From NCBI GenBank assembly GCA_030062745.1, contig CP099847.1:27762923-27826922 (forward strand): 64,000 bases of DNA, in the 5' to 3' direction. Each line of letters starts with the position of its first letter. The first letter of the stretch is position 1. This document shows positions 11,711-21,975 of this stretch, one piece after another. A program made the position numbers and the translations under genes. Below the pieces are notes generated by a model, which did not search any database, was not told where the DNA came from, and saw only the letters and a list, made by a program, of their open reading frames with translations. The stretch comes from Capitulum mitella (taxonomy: Eukaryota; Arthropoda; Thecostraca; Pollicipedomorpha; Pollicipedidae).

Positions 11711-14700
11711 TTTCACCTTGTATATACCACCGCGCCGCTCCCGTTAACGGTCCTGGCACCCACTATTTATCTCCGGCATAATCACGCCTCTTTCAATACG
11801 CACAGCCCGCTCGGCAGCTGTTTGTTTTCGAACGTAGGTGTCCGGCACACCGTATCTACCCCTTCAATCAGACGGAGCGTCTAACCGTGCGTCATTTCTT
11901 CCCACATCGACGGAGCCGGCCGGCCGGCCGGCGGCCGCTGCTCCACTTTTTGTCGCGCACGGACGCTGTTCACACAGGGCAACTTCATTCCGGCGTCGGC
12001 GCCCAGCTGGTATTTGCCCAGCGCCGGCGGGCGGCGCTGGGCAGGCGTCCCACGGCGCGCGCGCGTGCGTCGGCAGCGCACACAGCCATCGCTCGTGGGC
12101 CGTCAGCGCGCAGCCTGAAGGCGGCCTCTCAGCCGGCGGCGGCCGGGCCAGTGTAGATCAGCGGCCGCTCTCGGCAGCTCCTGCCGGCCGCGCCCATGGC
12201 CCGGCCGCCGCTGGAGACGAGATGAGCGCCCGCGGCGGCCGGCGGCCGGCCGCGCACAGTCGGACGCCGCAGTAACCCAGTTCCCGGCCGGCGCCGCTCT
12301 TTATGCATACTAACGACACGCGTCGATAGGGAGAACGGCCGATTAGGGCGCGATCTACCGGCGCTGGCGCGGCGCTCAGGTGCGCGGCGCGCGCCCGGCA
12401 GCGGCGACGCTCGTTTTTTACCCGCTAATTACCGCGGCGGGCCGTTTTTGCCGCCGGTGCGCCGCCGCTCGTCTCCGGCCGGCGCGTCGGCGGCGGTCGC
12501 CGACAGTCGCGGCTTTTTCTCGGCGACAGCGATTGAGATAGTGTCGGGTCGCGGGGTGATTTACCGGGCCGACGTAAGGCCGTCCCGAGGTGGGGCCATT
12601 AACGTCACTTTCATCGGGCGATCGGCGGCGCCGGCGCCGGCCGGCCCGCTGACCCGGCGTGACCTTTGGCGCCTGGCGGGTCACCTGAGAGACTGGCCGA
12701 GAGCAGGGGCGGCCATTACGCGATATCTGATTAAAAGCCCCCGCAGACAGCCCAGCCATTACCTTTTGAGCTCCGAATCAAAGGCGAGATTGGAAATTAC
12801 TAGTTATTCAGCGAGGTATCGACGACGCGATAAAAGCTGAGACAATGCGATGCCAGACTACAAAAACTCTTAGTCACCTATTGCATGCCGGTGAACGAGG
12901 AAGAGCCGTGAACTCTCAAATAGCTTTCGTCATAACCACTGGCCGCGGGGTGCACATCAAAGTTTCGAATTGCTTTCCAGTCGTATAACGACAAGGCACA
13001 ACCGTAACGGTCGTTTGGTCGCTCACAAACATTGGCTTTAGTGCCGGTAGGACTCGGCGGCGCCGGGGCCAGCTTCAGTAGACAACAGCGCCGCTTGCGA
13101 TGCGGTCGTAACGTCGGCTCCTTTGCGACGGGACTGTTGAGAAGCCTAGCAGCAGTTTTCCAGGACTACAAAGCACAGCAATCCGAGTAAATCAAAACAA
13201 ACTTGACGACATGTGGTCTCCAAAGCTATGCTCGTGCCGAGACTACTGCAGAGGGTATTCGTGAGCACCCAGACTAATTAAAGTTAGTGGCGTCCAGGGC
13301 CACCTGTCAACAGACAACACACGTCCTAAAAGTCTAGAAAAAGTGAAAAAGATACTGGTGTTTTTTGGAAGAGCGCTACCTAACACGCGAGGAATCACGG
13401 TGAATGTGAGGAATTGAAACCGAAGTAATTTACGTCGCAATTCAGGCAACGAAATGAAATACAACCACTCGTCCGTTAAACGTAAGATAGACACTGATGG
13501 TAAGTGGATACCGCGCATGTTGCAATACATTTATCTTAATCTTAATTTTGCAAAACTGTTCGTTTGTATCTACTTATGGAGACACATACATCATCTGACA
13601 TCACCACACACATCACTGGAAAAACATGTCATCATCCACACTAATGAACACGGAGGCACTCGGCTCCGGCCGCGGCACAGCGAGCCGCAAGGACGCGACC
13701 GAAGCGAGCCCCGACTCCACAACGGGCGTCCCCGAGTCAAGAGGGCGGCAGAATCGCTGAGTGGCCCGAACACAAGAGGTACCCCAAGCTCCGCAGGGGG
13801 ACGCCGCCGGGCCTAATTAGGCACAAAGCGAAGAGGAGCCACGGCTATCAATCACGACTTGTACACGGCGCAATCAGCGGGGAGAGATCACCGAAAGGGT
13901 GAGAAGATGGATAGATTTGCAGAACGTTTCGTAATATCGCTTACTGGCGTCGTTTTCGCGTAATGACGCCGATCAATTTCTGTAAAGGGTATGCGGGGTT
14001 GTGTGCCGTGATACAAAGTAAACAGCTGGTTCGCACTCGAATTATTCTACAACCCCCATTAGTTTCAGGATTTTCAGTCTTTCAAAAAAAGAACGAATAA
14101 ATCATGCTTGCATGTGGAATCCTCCACGTCGGCTCGCAACGTTCCACGCAACCATTGCTCATCAATCGCAAACCTTTCACGAACGGCGGCCCGAGTCGGC
14201 CAAGCTACTTAACCGCCTCGTCCAGGTGCCGGGCATCAATCAGAGAACGGCGGCAATCGCCAGTGGTGATCTGCGCCGAGTTGGCACCCTCCGGCAGGCA
14301 TAAATCACGGCTACTTAGCCCCGGCCCCGCTCGCGCTACCACCGCCGCTGCCGCCGCCGCCGCCGCTCGGGTCAGGTCCCGCGCACGCGGCGGCAATATC
14401 GCCGATTGATTCGCATAGTTTGGCGGGGGCGGAGCGGGGGGGGGGGGATGTGAGTGCACAGGCCGCGCTGTAATTACTGCAGGCGCGGGGAGGGGCGAGG
14501 GATGGCCTTGCATGCGGAACATGCAGACGGACTCCTCGGAGAAGCGAGCTGATGTGCATTCGGGATGTGGCGGGGCTGCTCGGTGATGTGAAGTGAATGG
14601 CAAAGGAAAGGGAAGGAAAGGAAAAGGATGGTTTAAAATTAACGAAGGAAATAAGAAGTGACCGTGCGTCTAAAAGACCCAGAGAACTTAAAAAGTTTTA

Positions 14701-15540
14701 CTCAAGTTAACGGTCGACTGGAAAACTAGGTTTAGTGGCGGATTAACCATTCTTACGGCCTTCAAAACTTTAAAGGAAATATCTTTTAAGAAATAGAAAA
14801 CTGAAAGTACGTTATCTTCCAGAAAACAAACATAGCTGTTATACCTGCGTGGCAAGAACAGTCACCCATACATCTGCATACTGAGAAGTGAAACGAAGTG
14901 ACGTACAACGAAAAATATACGGAAGGATCTAATTTTCGCAAGGAAGAACGTGTTGTGTTTTGAGGAAGCACCCGTTTAAGGACTTTACCGGCAGTGACTA
15001 ACTTTTCTGAAGCGAAGGAAACCAAATGCTTTCGTTCAAATCGGTTGTTTGTTTATGAGCTCATATTGTTTTTAAACATTTTTAACGAAACTGTTTGCAA
15101 AAACTCATCAGTCTCGTTGCAGGCGACGTCGAGAGGCAAACAAGTCACAAAAAACGCGAACCATATTTACAACAACAGTGCTAAGGCCAAATTAGTTTCT
15201 TTCCAGACGTATTACTGGAATGACGTTATTTCAACCGTCGGTGGCGCCCTGGTTTGCGAACGTGATCTACTCCACCGCAACAAAGCCCGATCCAAACTCC
15301 TTCACAGATCAGGTGAAAACCCTCTGTATGTACGTGTGGGTTTGTGTGCATGTGATCAGCGATGAAACACCGCAATAGAGCACCTCCGCAGGGCGGACGC
15401 CAGTCTCATTAACGGCGAGCCCCGGTGTCCATTTATCCCTGTGTCCGCGTCCCCACGAACACCGCGACACGATAGCGCACACTCGCACGCGCACACGCGC
15501 CCGCTCACGCAGGCTCGGGCGCACACACGCAGGAACTCAC

Positions 15541-15696
15541 CAGTGTTCTGGCGCGGTTCCTCATCGGCGCGGCGCGAGCACCGAACACACCCGTTCCCGA
15601 ACACCACCTGCTCTCGTCTCTCTCCTCCCTGTTCTCGCTCTCCGCGTGTACGCTCAATGGTAATCTGCCGATTTATCACGGCGGAGCAGCTGTACT
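15541..15696 (-). CDS. Candidate internal promoter and alternative first exon
   Basis: On the minus strand an arthropod-type initiator TCAGT (start A at 15696) is followed by a 156-nt segment ending in the donor ACACTG|GTGAGT. The segment is rich in GAGAGCGAGAAC-like sequence, common in leaders. It holds one ATG in the right place: ATG at 15564-15562 opens eight codons (MRNRARTL) that end in phase 0, exactly the phase of exon C. Splicing over 7,820 nt would give a short isoform MRNRARTL-MLQPSQPGF, skipping exon B. The site about 28-32 nt after the initiator (GGCAG) only partly matches a downstream promoter element. The in-frame ATG plus good donor is suggestive; the start context (CCG before ATG) is mediocre. 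Confidence 0.35.
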
Positions 15697-17729
15697 GACG
15701 CTCGGCGGCCGGTCCCGACGCTCCGGCGCGCACGCCGGACGTCCGCGACGCGACGCGACCGCGCGGCGCCACGCGACACCCCACGACACGGGCCCGCACC
15801 GGAAGCGGACGCGAGCGGAACAATACGCGGGACAGCCGGCGGCCAGCCCGCGGGCAGCGCTGCAGACCGAGACGGACCGCCGCCGTCACGTGACTCGGCC
15901 GGGCGGGCGCCGGCTCTCACGGCGGCCGGTCACGTGCCCCTGCAGACCACCTTCTCTCGGAGACGTAACGACTCGCCGCGTCCGAACGTGACACGGCATG
16001 TGACCCAGATTGGAGCGGACGGCCGGCGGCGGCGGAGGCTGTCCGGACGCGTTGTGAAATCCCCCCGCTCCCTGATTGCCCGGGCCTTTTAGCAGCTTCG
16101 GCCGTCATCGGAACCACGTGCCGAAGAGGTGCCAGGCGCGACGATAATTGTGTCAGCTCATCGTGCGATCGCGGCACTAAAACTCGACCCGCGCACGCAC
16201 TAGCCGGGGCGCTGTGAAACGCTGGATGTTATCACCAAGAGGGCCGTTTCTCTGGTGCTAAGCCACGTCTCGGCCGGGCCCATTAACCATTTCACCGGCA
16301 GCGTAAAGCCGAGGCTCGGGCGCCCATTTACCTCGGATCCCGCCGGAGACGGATAAGACGTCGAGTCTGAATCGCCGAGGGTGTGAAGTGCATTTTAATC
16401 CGTGTTTACGAGTTTTCACATTACGTATTCAGGGAAGACGAACCGAGCGGCGGGGGGCGGCCCAGTCTTCATCCCAGTCAGCAGTTTGCCGGGGCTCCGC
16501 ACGGGAAGCGCCGCTGTGACCGAGCCAGACTCGAAAACCCGACCGGCGACGACGGTCGCGATCAACGCGAGGGGAGGAAAGAACGCACAGCACGTAGGCT
16601 GAGAAGACCGGAGGAAAACGAGCTGTATTCAGAGCAAAGTCGGTGGAAATGAATGCTAAACATCTGCAGAAATCTTGTTCTTAGAGCTCCATTTACATGT
16701 CAACGTCATTTCTTCACCTTCCCTTCCGCTTAAACGCCAGACGCATCTTTCCCCGTACTCCGAAAGACAGCCTGCCACTGCTCAATGCCTCATCCAGCCA
16801 GTCACTGCCTTTCATTCCCTCTCCTTGCCGGATCATCCCGCCTCCCACGGCTGCTTCCTATCCGTCATCGCCGTGCGTGCACCGGCTCTTAGCCCGCGCC
16901 CTTCCCTTTCAACGCGCCAACGAGAGCCCGACGGCTGTTGTGTCCGCGTTCGACGCCTATCAGCTCGTTCATCAGCGTTTCGTCACACGATGCCCTTGCA
17001 TTCAGCTCCGAACTCGTCGGCAGCGCTTCCAGGTGCGCAAAAACGGGCGCGATCAAGTCCAATTAAAAGTCCGGTGCGGCTTCGGCCGGCGGCCACATTG
17101 ACACCGCCGTCGGTCTGATGGATTCTGCCCGGGCAAAAAGTCGGCCGCCGAAGTCGGGCTCTGGTCTCGGCGTCGCCGCGACGCCGACGCATAACGCCAA
17201 TTAAGCCAAAATCTCCCGAATCATCGCGTTTTCATCACGGAGATGGATAGTCTATGATTAGCGGCGCCCTTTTTCATCTGTTTGTTCTGGACCTCATAAA
17301 TTATTCAGCGCTCGTGTCGGTCCGGTGCGTGAGCGTGTGCGTACCGGCGAGAGGGGGCGGGGGGGGGGGGGGGGCAGGTGTGCACGATCCGAGCACTCGC
17401 ATTCCACACGACGTTCACGACGCTGCGCTAAACCACCGTGCACATGAAACAAAATCACACGCCTGTCACGGCTCGTGTTGAAATCGGACGTGGAAGTCGT
17501 TTTGCAACGGTGACTGTGCGGTTGCGACAGAAGGCTGGTGGTCACTTCAAAAATGTTCGCGATACACCTCACTTTGAAGTTTCGTCGTGCAGGTATTTAC
17601 CTGTGCAATCGCCACGGATCAGACCCCTTGGACTAAAAAACTGGTGGTGAATAAGCCTATGAGTTGTCCAACCGCACTGGGCGCGCAGAGTCGATACCGA
17701 CGAGCGTGCATTAGCGCCGCCCAGCGGCG

Positions 17730-17756
17730 TCGACGCAAACTAACAGTTTGCGTCGA
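17730..17756. other. Perfect hairpin, 12-bp arms
   Basis: TCGACGCAAACT, loop AAC, AGTTTGCGTCGA: an exact inverted repeat with a 3-nt loop, at the edge of an AT-rich patch about 0.3 kb into the intron after exon B. Not followed by a T run on either strand that would suggest a pol III terminator. Confidence 0.9.
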
Positions 17757-17992
17757 TTCTTAAAGGTAAAGATGACAGCAACGGCAAACCACCATTTACT
17801 ACAACTATTTCTCCATTAAACGCTAAGTGAGGACACATCTCAAGGTCTCTTGGGGTTGAATGTAACACAGGAAGCCAAAATCCTGGAGGTGACTGCAAGC
17901 AGACCAACTCAGCGAAAAATGTAATCTCGCTTGTCTACACAGACGAATGCCTAAGTACTTCCACCAACCTCTAAGAAAACCACAACACCACT

Positions 17993-18001
17993 TGACCTTG
18001 A
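17993..18001 (-). promoter_or_regulatory. TCAAGGTCA monomer site next to exon B
   Basis: TCAAGGTCA is the classic NR5A (Ftz-F1) and ERR monomer site. It lies about 70 nt into the intron after exon B. A single 9-mer can occur by chance; the position is what makes it notable. Confidence 0.3.
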
Positions 18002-18069
18002 CATTCCCCTGCCACCAGATACGGCGCCCGTTGCCAGGTGTGGCGGCGGCCCTGCGCCGGTCAACTTAC

Positions 18070-18154
18070 GGCGCCGTCCGCCTGCCGCCAGCTGCGCAGC
18101 TCCTCCAGATGCTGCAGCTCGGGCCGCGGCGCGCCCTCCTCGCACCCGTTCATG
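18070..18154 (-). CDS. Coding exon B of the same unidentified gene, possible start codon
   Basis: This 85-nt exon has a very strong acceptor (CTTCCTCTCTGTTGCAG) and a good donor (GCC|GTAAGT). After one nucleotide that completes a split codon, it encodes 28 residues beginning MNGCEEGAPRPELQ and ending RSWRQADGA. The middle (ELQHLEELRSW) should form a short amphipathic helix. It ends in phase 0, matching exon C. Joined to the donor at 50906 or at 35428, the split codon is Ser or Pro. With the 50906 leader the ATG has an A at -3, a good initiation context, and that leader has no in-frame ATG after its last stop. The exon's ATG could therefore be the start, or lie 28 codons inside the protein if the 35428-35512 exon is used. 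The intron to exon C is 10,349 nt. No family recognised. Confidence 0.7.
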
Positions 18155-20650
18155 CTGCAACAGAGAGGAAGCGAGGCTTTAGGACGGAAAGGCTTCGGTC
18201 GGCGACCGGCGACCGGCGCCGGATCAGACGCAGCTCGGCCAGCCGCCGCGTCTGCGAAGGGGAGGGGGCGGGGGTGGGGGTCTGGGTACGCGATACGGCC
18301 CGCTGCTCGCCGGTTCAAGTGCCGCCGGCGGGACGTCTGAAGTATCGCCGGCGGACCGTCTGATGTTTCTCCAGATCGGCGCCAGCCATTGGACGCCGTC
18401 GCCGGCCCTCCAACCAGGCCGACTGTTGCCTGTTGCGCGGCTGGGCCCCCGGCAGGCACGTGTCCAGCATGGCGTGCGGCGGCCCGCCGGAGAGCCGATC
18501 TCGGCTACCAGGCTCTAAAGCCGCTGTCGGATCCACCTCGATACCGTTCCGTTTCGTCAGAAAGCCGGCCCGCCGTCATCAGGCTGGCTATTCTCGGCAT
18601 GCAGGCGGGCCACGGCGCCGGCCGCTGCCCGGCCGGCGGCGCCGCAAGTCAGGAGCGACGGTCGCATGGGCGCCGACATTTTTACCGCCCGACGCGGACC
18701 TGCGGCCCACACTGCGGCCGGCGCACGTCTCGAGGGCGGAGACAATGGCTCCTGAGCCCGCGCCGAGCACGCGATCGTCTCGCCCGGCCCAGCTGTCGCG
18801 TCCCGGCGCCGTCACTCACAGCAGGCGGACCGCGCGGGCCCCCGCCGGACCGCGCCGGTCCCCGCCGGACCGCGCCGGTCCCGCCGGACCGCGCCGGTCC
18901 CCGCCGGACCGCGCCGGTCCCCGCCGGACCGCGCCGGTCCCGCCGGACCGCGCCGGTCCCCGCCGGACCGCGCCGGTCCCCGCTGGACCGCCTCCGCCGG
19001 CCGGCGGCCGCCCGGGCCGCCGCGCCAACTAGGCCAACGTGTCAACGGCAGCGGCGACCTTGCGGCGCCGGCGCTGCAGGACGCGGCTGGACGTCGCCTG
19101 TCCGGCCCGCGACTGGTCACCGGCGGCGGGAGGGAACCGCCGGCCCGGGCCGCCGCAGCCGCCGCCGCCGCAGCCGCGACTTTACTGGAGCAAGAGGCTG
19201 GCGGCCGTGCGGCCGGCCGTCTGACGGGCAGCCGGCGGCCGGCGGCGGCCCGGCTTTGTTCGATAACCTGGGAAAGACAAACAGCGCCGCCGCGCCGACC
19301 TTGCCCCCGCCACGAGAGTTCCCGGGGTTCGGGAGTCTGCGGTGGCAGGTTCCGACACCCTCCCCGGCTCTCCCGCCGGGCTCCGCATCCACCGGCTCCC
19401 GGAGCAGTTGCGCCCTCCCAGTTTGAGCGCACGAGCCGTCCGCGGCACGGAGCGGCAACGGCAGGCCAGAACCGGTCGGCCGGCGGTAAGGGGGGGGGCC
19501 TCGCCAGCGCCGTGCGTCGCGCTCTCCGCCCCCGAGCGGCGGCCAGCACGCGATCGGGCCGTTCTGCGAGCCGGCGCCGAGACCGCAGCCGTCTGCAGGA
19601 TCTGCCCGCCTTCCGGCCAGTCTGGCCCGGCGGAGGGGCGCCGGTGCCGGCCGGACCGGCCCGGAGCACGGCCGCGGAGCACAGAGCACGTGGCGCGGCC
19701 GGCCGCCGGAATCCGCCGGCGGCGGGCGCGGCAGGGCGCCGGCCGTCGGCGGGCGGCGGGGTGCAGGCAGCTCGGAGGGGAGAGAGGGGAGGTGGGTGCC
19801 GTTGGCCGTCCGCGGACGGCAGTGCCCGTCCGAGCCGTCGGCCTCCGAGGAACGCTGAGAAACTGGATGCTTCAGATCTGATTCGGAGATCAAGCTTACG
19901 GAGCACGCCGGAGAGGTTCCCCGTTCGACGTCCAGAGAGGTGGCGGATAACTCGCTCTAGGGACGGCTGCACAGCACAGCAAGTCTGAGCACTTCACGCC
20001 ATTTCAGACGTGGACGTGGGCAGTCTGGCGCGCCCCACCTGGCACGAGAACCGGGCCAGTCGCGGACAGGAAGCTCGCTCTGCACCCAGCCGGCCTGTAG
20101 GATCGAGTCAATCGCCGCCGCGCCGGCCACGGCCACTGCAGGCGCGACGGGGGGCGGATAAGCGCGGCGGTGCAGTCGCGGCGAGTCATGAGCCACGTCA
20201 CTGTTGTGCCGATTAGGCGGCCGTTTACACAGAACTCGTTGTCCGGCTGTTGACGAATCGGGCCCGGGCAGACGGCCGGCGCCCGGCGTCCGATATGGCC
20301 CCATCATCATCACCGGTAATACGCCGGACAAGTCGGAACTGCACACCACCGAGGCGGCGGCCGCGGCGGCTTCCGCCGGTCCGCCGATACAGTCACAGTC
20401 ATGCTGGGGCAACGGGTCAGCAGCCCCCGACAGGAACGCCGCGCAGCAAAACTGGGAGACGGCGAGCCGGGCGGCGGGCCCCACAGCCCGGCCGGCCAGG
20501 ACTGATACAGTGGCAGATCAGACTGGAATGGATCACGTTATCGGCCATTCAGCGCGGTCAACCATGCCAGGGCGTGGCCCGGGCGTGAACAAAGGCAGGG
20601 CTCTGCATGGCGCTGGCGAAGCCAGAAATGAGGGCGGGAGATAGTTTGTC
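18155..20650. other. GC island upstream of exon B
   Basis: Very GC-rich, and open in nearly all six frames (up to 386 codons minus, 345 plus), which shows that openness here carries no coding information. May hold an alternative promoter: a minus-strand donor-like GCT|GTGAGT lies at about 18820-18826, 670 nt from exon B. Confidence 0.35.
18832..18992. repeat. 19-20-bp GC-rich tandem repeat, about 8 copies
   Basis: The unit is CCCGCCGGACCGCGCCGGTC, alternating 20 and 19 nt. It lies 0.7 kb upstream (minus-strand sense) of exon B in a GC island. On the minus strand the array is followed immediately by a donor-like GCT|GTGAGT at about 18820-18826, so it may lie inside an unproven alternative leader. 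Confidence 0.9.
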
Positions 20651-21869
20651 CTTCAAACGTGCTTTAACCTACATTCGGGTTCCTTCACATCTCCGCAGAA
20701 TGCATTAGCATACCTCTTTCGTACTACAGAACGTGTGTGCTGCAGCATTGGTTGGCACTTTTTCTCCTTTCGCCGCAAGAGGCTTCGAACAATTTGAAAT
20801 GAATGCCGCCTCATTCCGTCATTCACTTCACCGCGGCCCTGAAACTGTGTCCTCCAACGAGCTCGGGCCTCGGGCGCACGCAGAACGCAGCCGCCAGCCT
20901 CGCGGCCAACCGATGGCGGCTCGACGTCCGTGCGTGCGCCACCCTGCAGGGCCGGCGGAGGCCCCGGGGACGGTGCCTGATCTGGGTCACAGGGTGCGCT
21001 CGGAGCGGCACGGAGGCGCCGTGATGAGCGATGATACCCCCGGGGCGTCGCCGCCATCCCAGAACCCTTCTCCCATTCTCTGGACGTGGGGAGCGGCTGG
21101 AGTCGGAGTCGGAGCCGGTGAGGCGTCATCACGTCATCAGTCATCAGTCATCACGTCGAGCGTCATCAAGCGCCATGACGTGATCACATCACATCACAAG
21201 CGGGGGTTTCTGAGACGCGCTCTTCTTAATAATTACGGCGTTTCTGAGTCTCTTCACATTATCCGTTCTTCTACTAACGGAATATTCTTTCACGTCTTTA
21301 TTAACCGCATCAGTCGCAAGCGGCACAACAAACAACCGCAGAAACGTCAGAACCGGCAATCCTAAGTGTTCCGTGTAGTCCTTGAACTCCACACAGTTAC
21401 GCCTTGGCCGCAGAATTCTTCCGCCCTCACCGACGAAGGCCAGGTCTCCACACCACGCCTGCAGCGGCCGCGTAAGGCCTGAGGCGGGGACCACACCGGC
21501 CGAACACGCTCGACCCGATCTGCAAAGCCTGCAGAAGCGCCGTCACGTCCAGATTAGGCGCGAGAGCCGCGCGACTCTTGGTCGACAAAACGGCCGAGAC
21601 GCAAATCCGCGACGTCCCGCGATCAGGCGCGACCCCCCGCCGACCAGTCCCGGCAGGTGGAGGACGCCGGCGCTGGAAGGTGCCGGCGCCGGACCCGTCG
21701 GCGTACACGGCAGGCCAATTATCGCAGCATTACCGTCAGCGCCGGCACGTATCACGTCCGGGCCCGTTACGACCAGTCTCGGCCGCGACCTTCACCCATT
21801 TCGGGAGCGCCACCAACGGCGCGGGCGGCGGCGGCGGCGGCGGCGAGGTCCCTTCGCCGCAGCTTTATC

Positions 21870-21975
21870 GAGGTCCCCTCAGAGACTGATGAGGTCTCCT
21901 CAGAGGTAGACGAGGTCTCCTGGGAGACAGATGACGTCTCCACAGAGACGCCGAGGTTTCCACGGTTTGGACGGA
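21870..21975. repeat. 21-bp tandem repeat, 5 copies
   Basis: Units based on GAGGTCTCCTCAGAGACTGAT start at 21870, 21891, 21912, 21933 and 21953. Because 21 is a multiple of 3, the plus strand reads as a seven-residue acidic repeat (EVSSETD-like). It sits between an acceptor-like CCCTTCGCCGCAG and a weak donor AAAG|GTAAAC at about 22051, but no gene context supports translation. Confidence 0.85.

Larger units (their letters stand above)
7721..15540. other. Intron between exons B and C, left part
   Basis: Outside the listed repeats: 7.7-8.9 kb mixed; 8.95-10.6 and 11.0-12.8 kb GC-rich with GGCCGG runs; 12.9-14.1 and 14.6-15.4 kb AT-balanced. At 14100-14450 a block with TGATTTATG and a CCG run leaves a 132-codon minus frame open, but no usable donor closes it. 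G run at 14438-14449. Confidence 0.45.
15697..18069. other. Intron between exons B and C, right part
   Basis: GC-rich to about 16.35 kb, then mixed. A run of about 16 G lies at 17357-17373. Blocks near 16.2 and 17.1-17.3 kb contain CCATTAACC, CCAATTAAGCC and TAAATTATTCAGC. The hairpin and the TCAAGGTCA site are near exon B. Confidence 0.45.

Noticed and set aside
14205-14603. 132-codon minus ORF between exons B and C
   Set aside because: Needs phase 0 at both ends; no usable donor found; poly-Ala comes from a CCG run.
18389-19972. 345- to 386-codon ORFs on both strands
   Set aside because: Open in nearly all frames at once because AT-rich stop codons are rare in this GC island; no splice borders.
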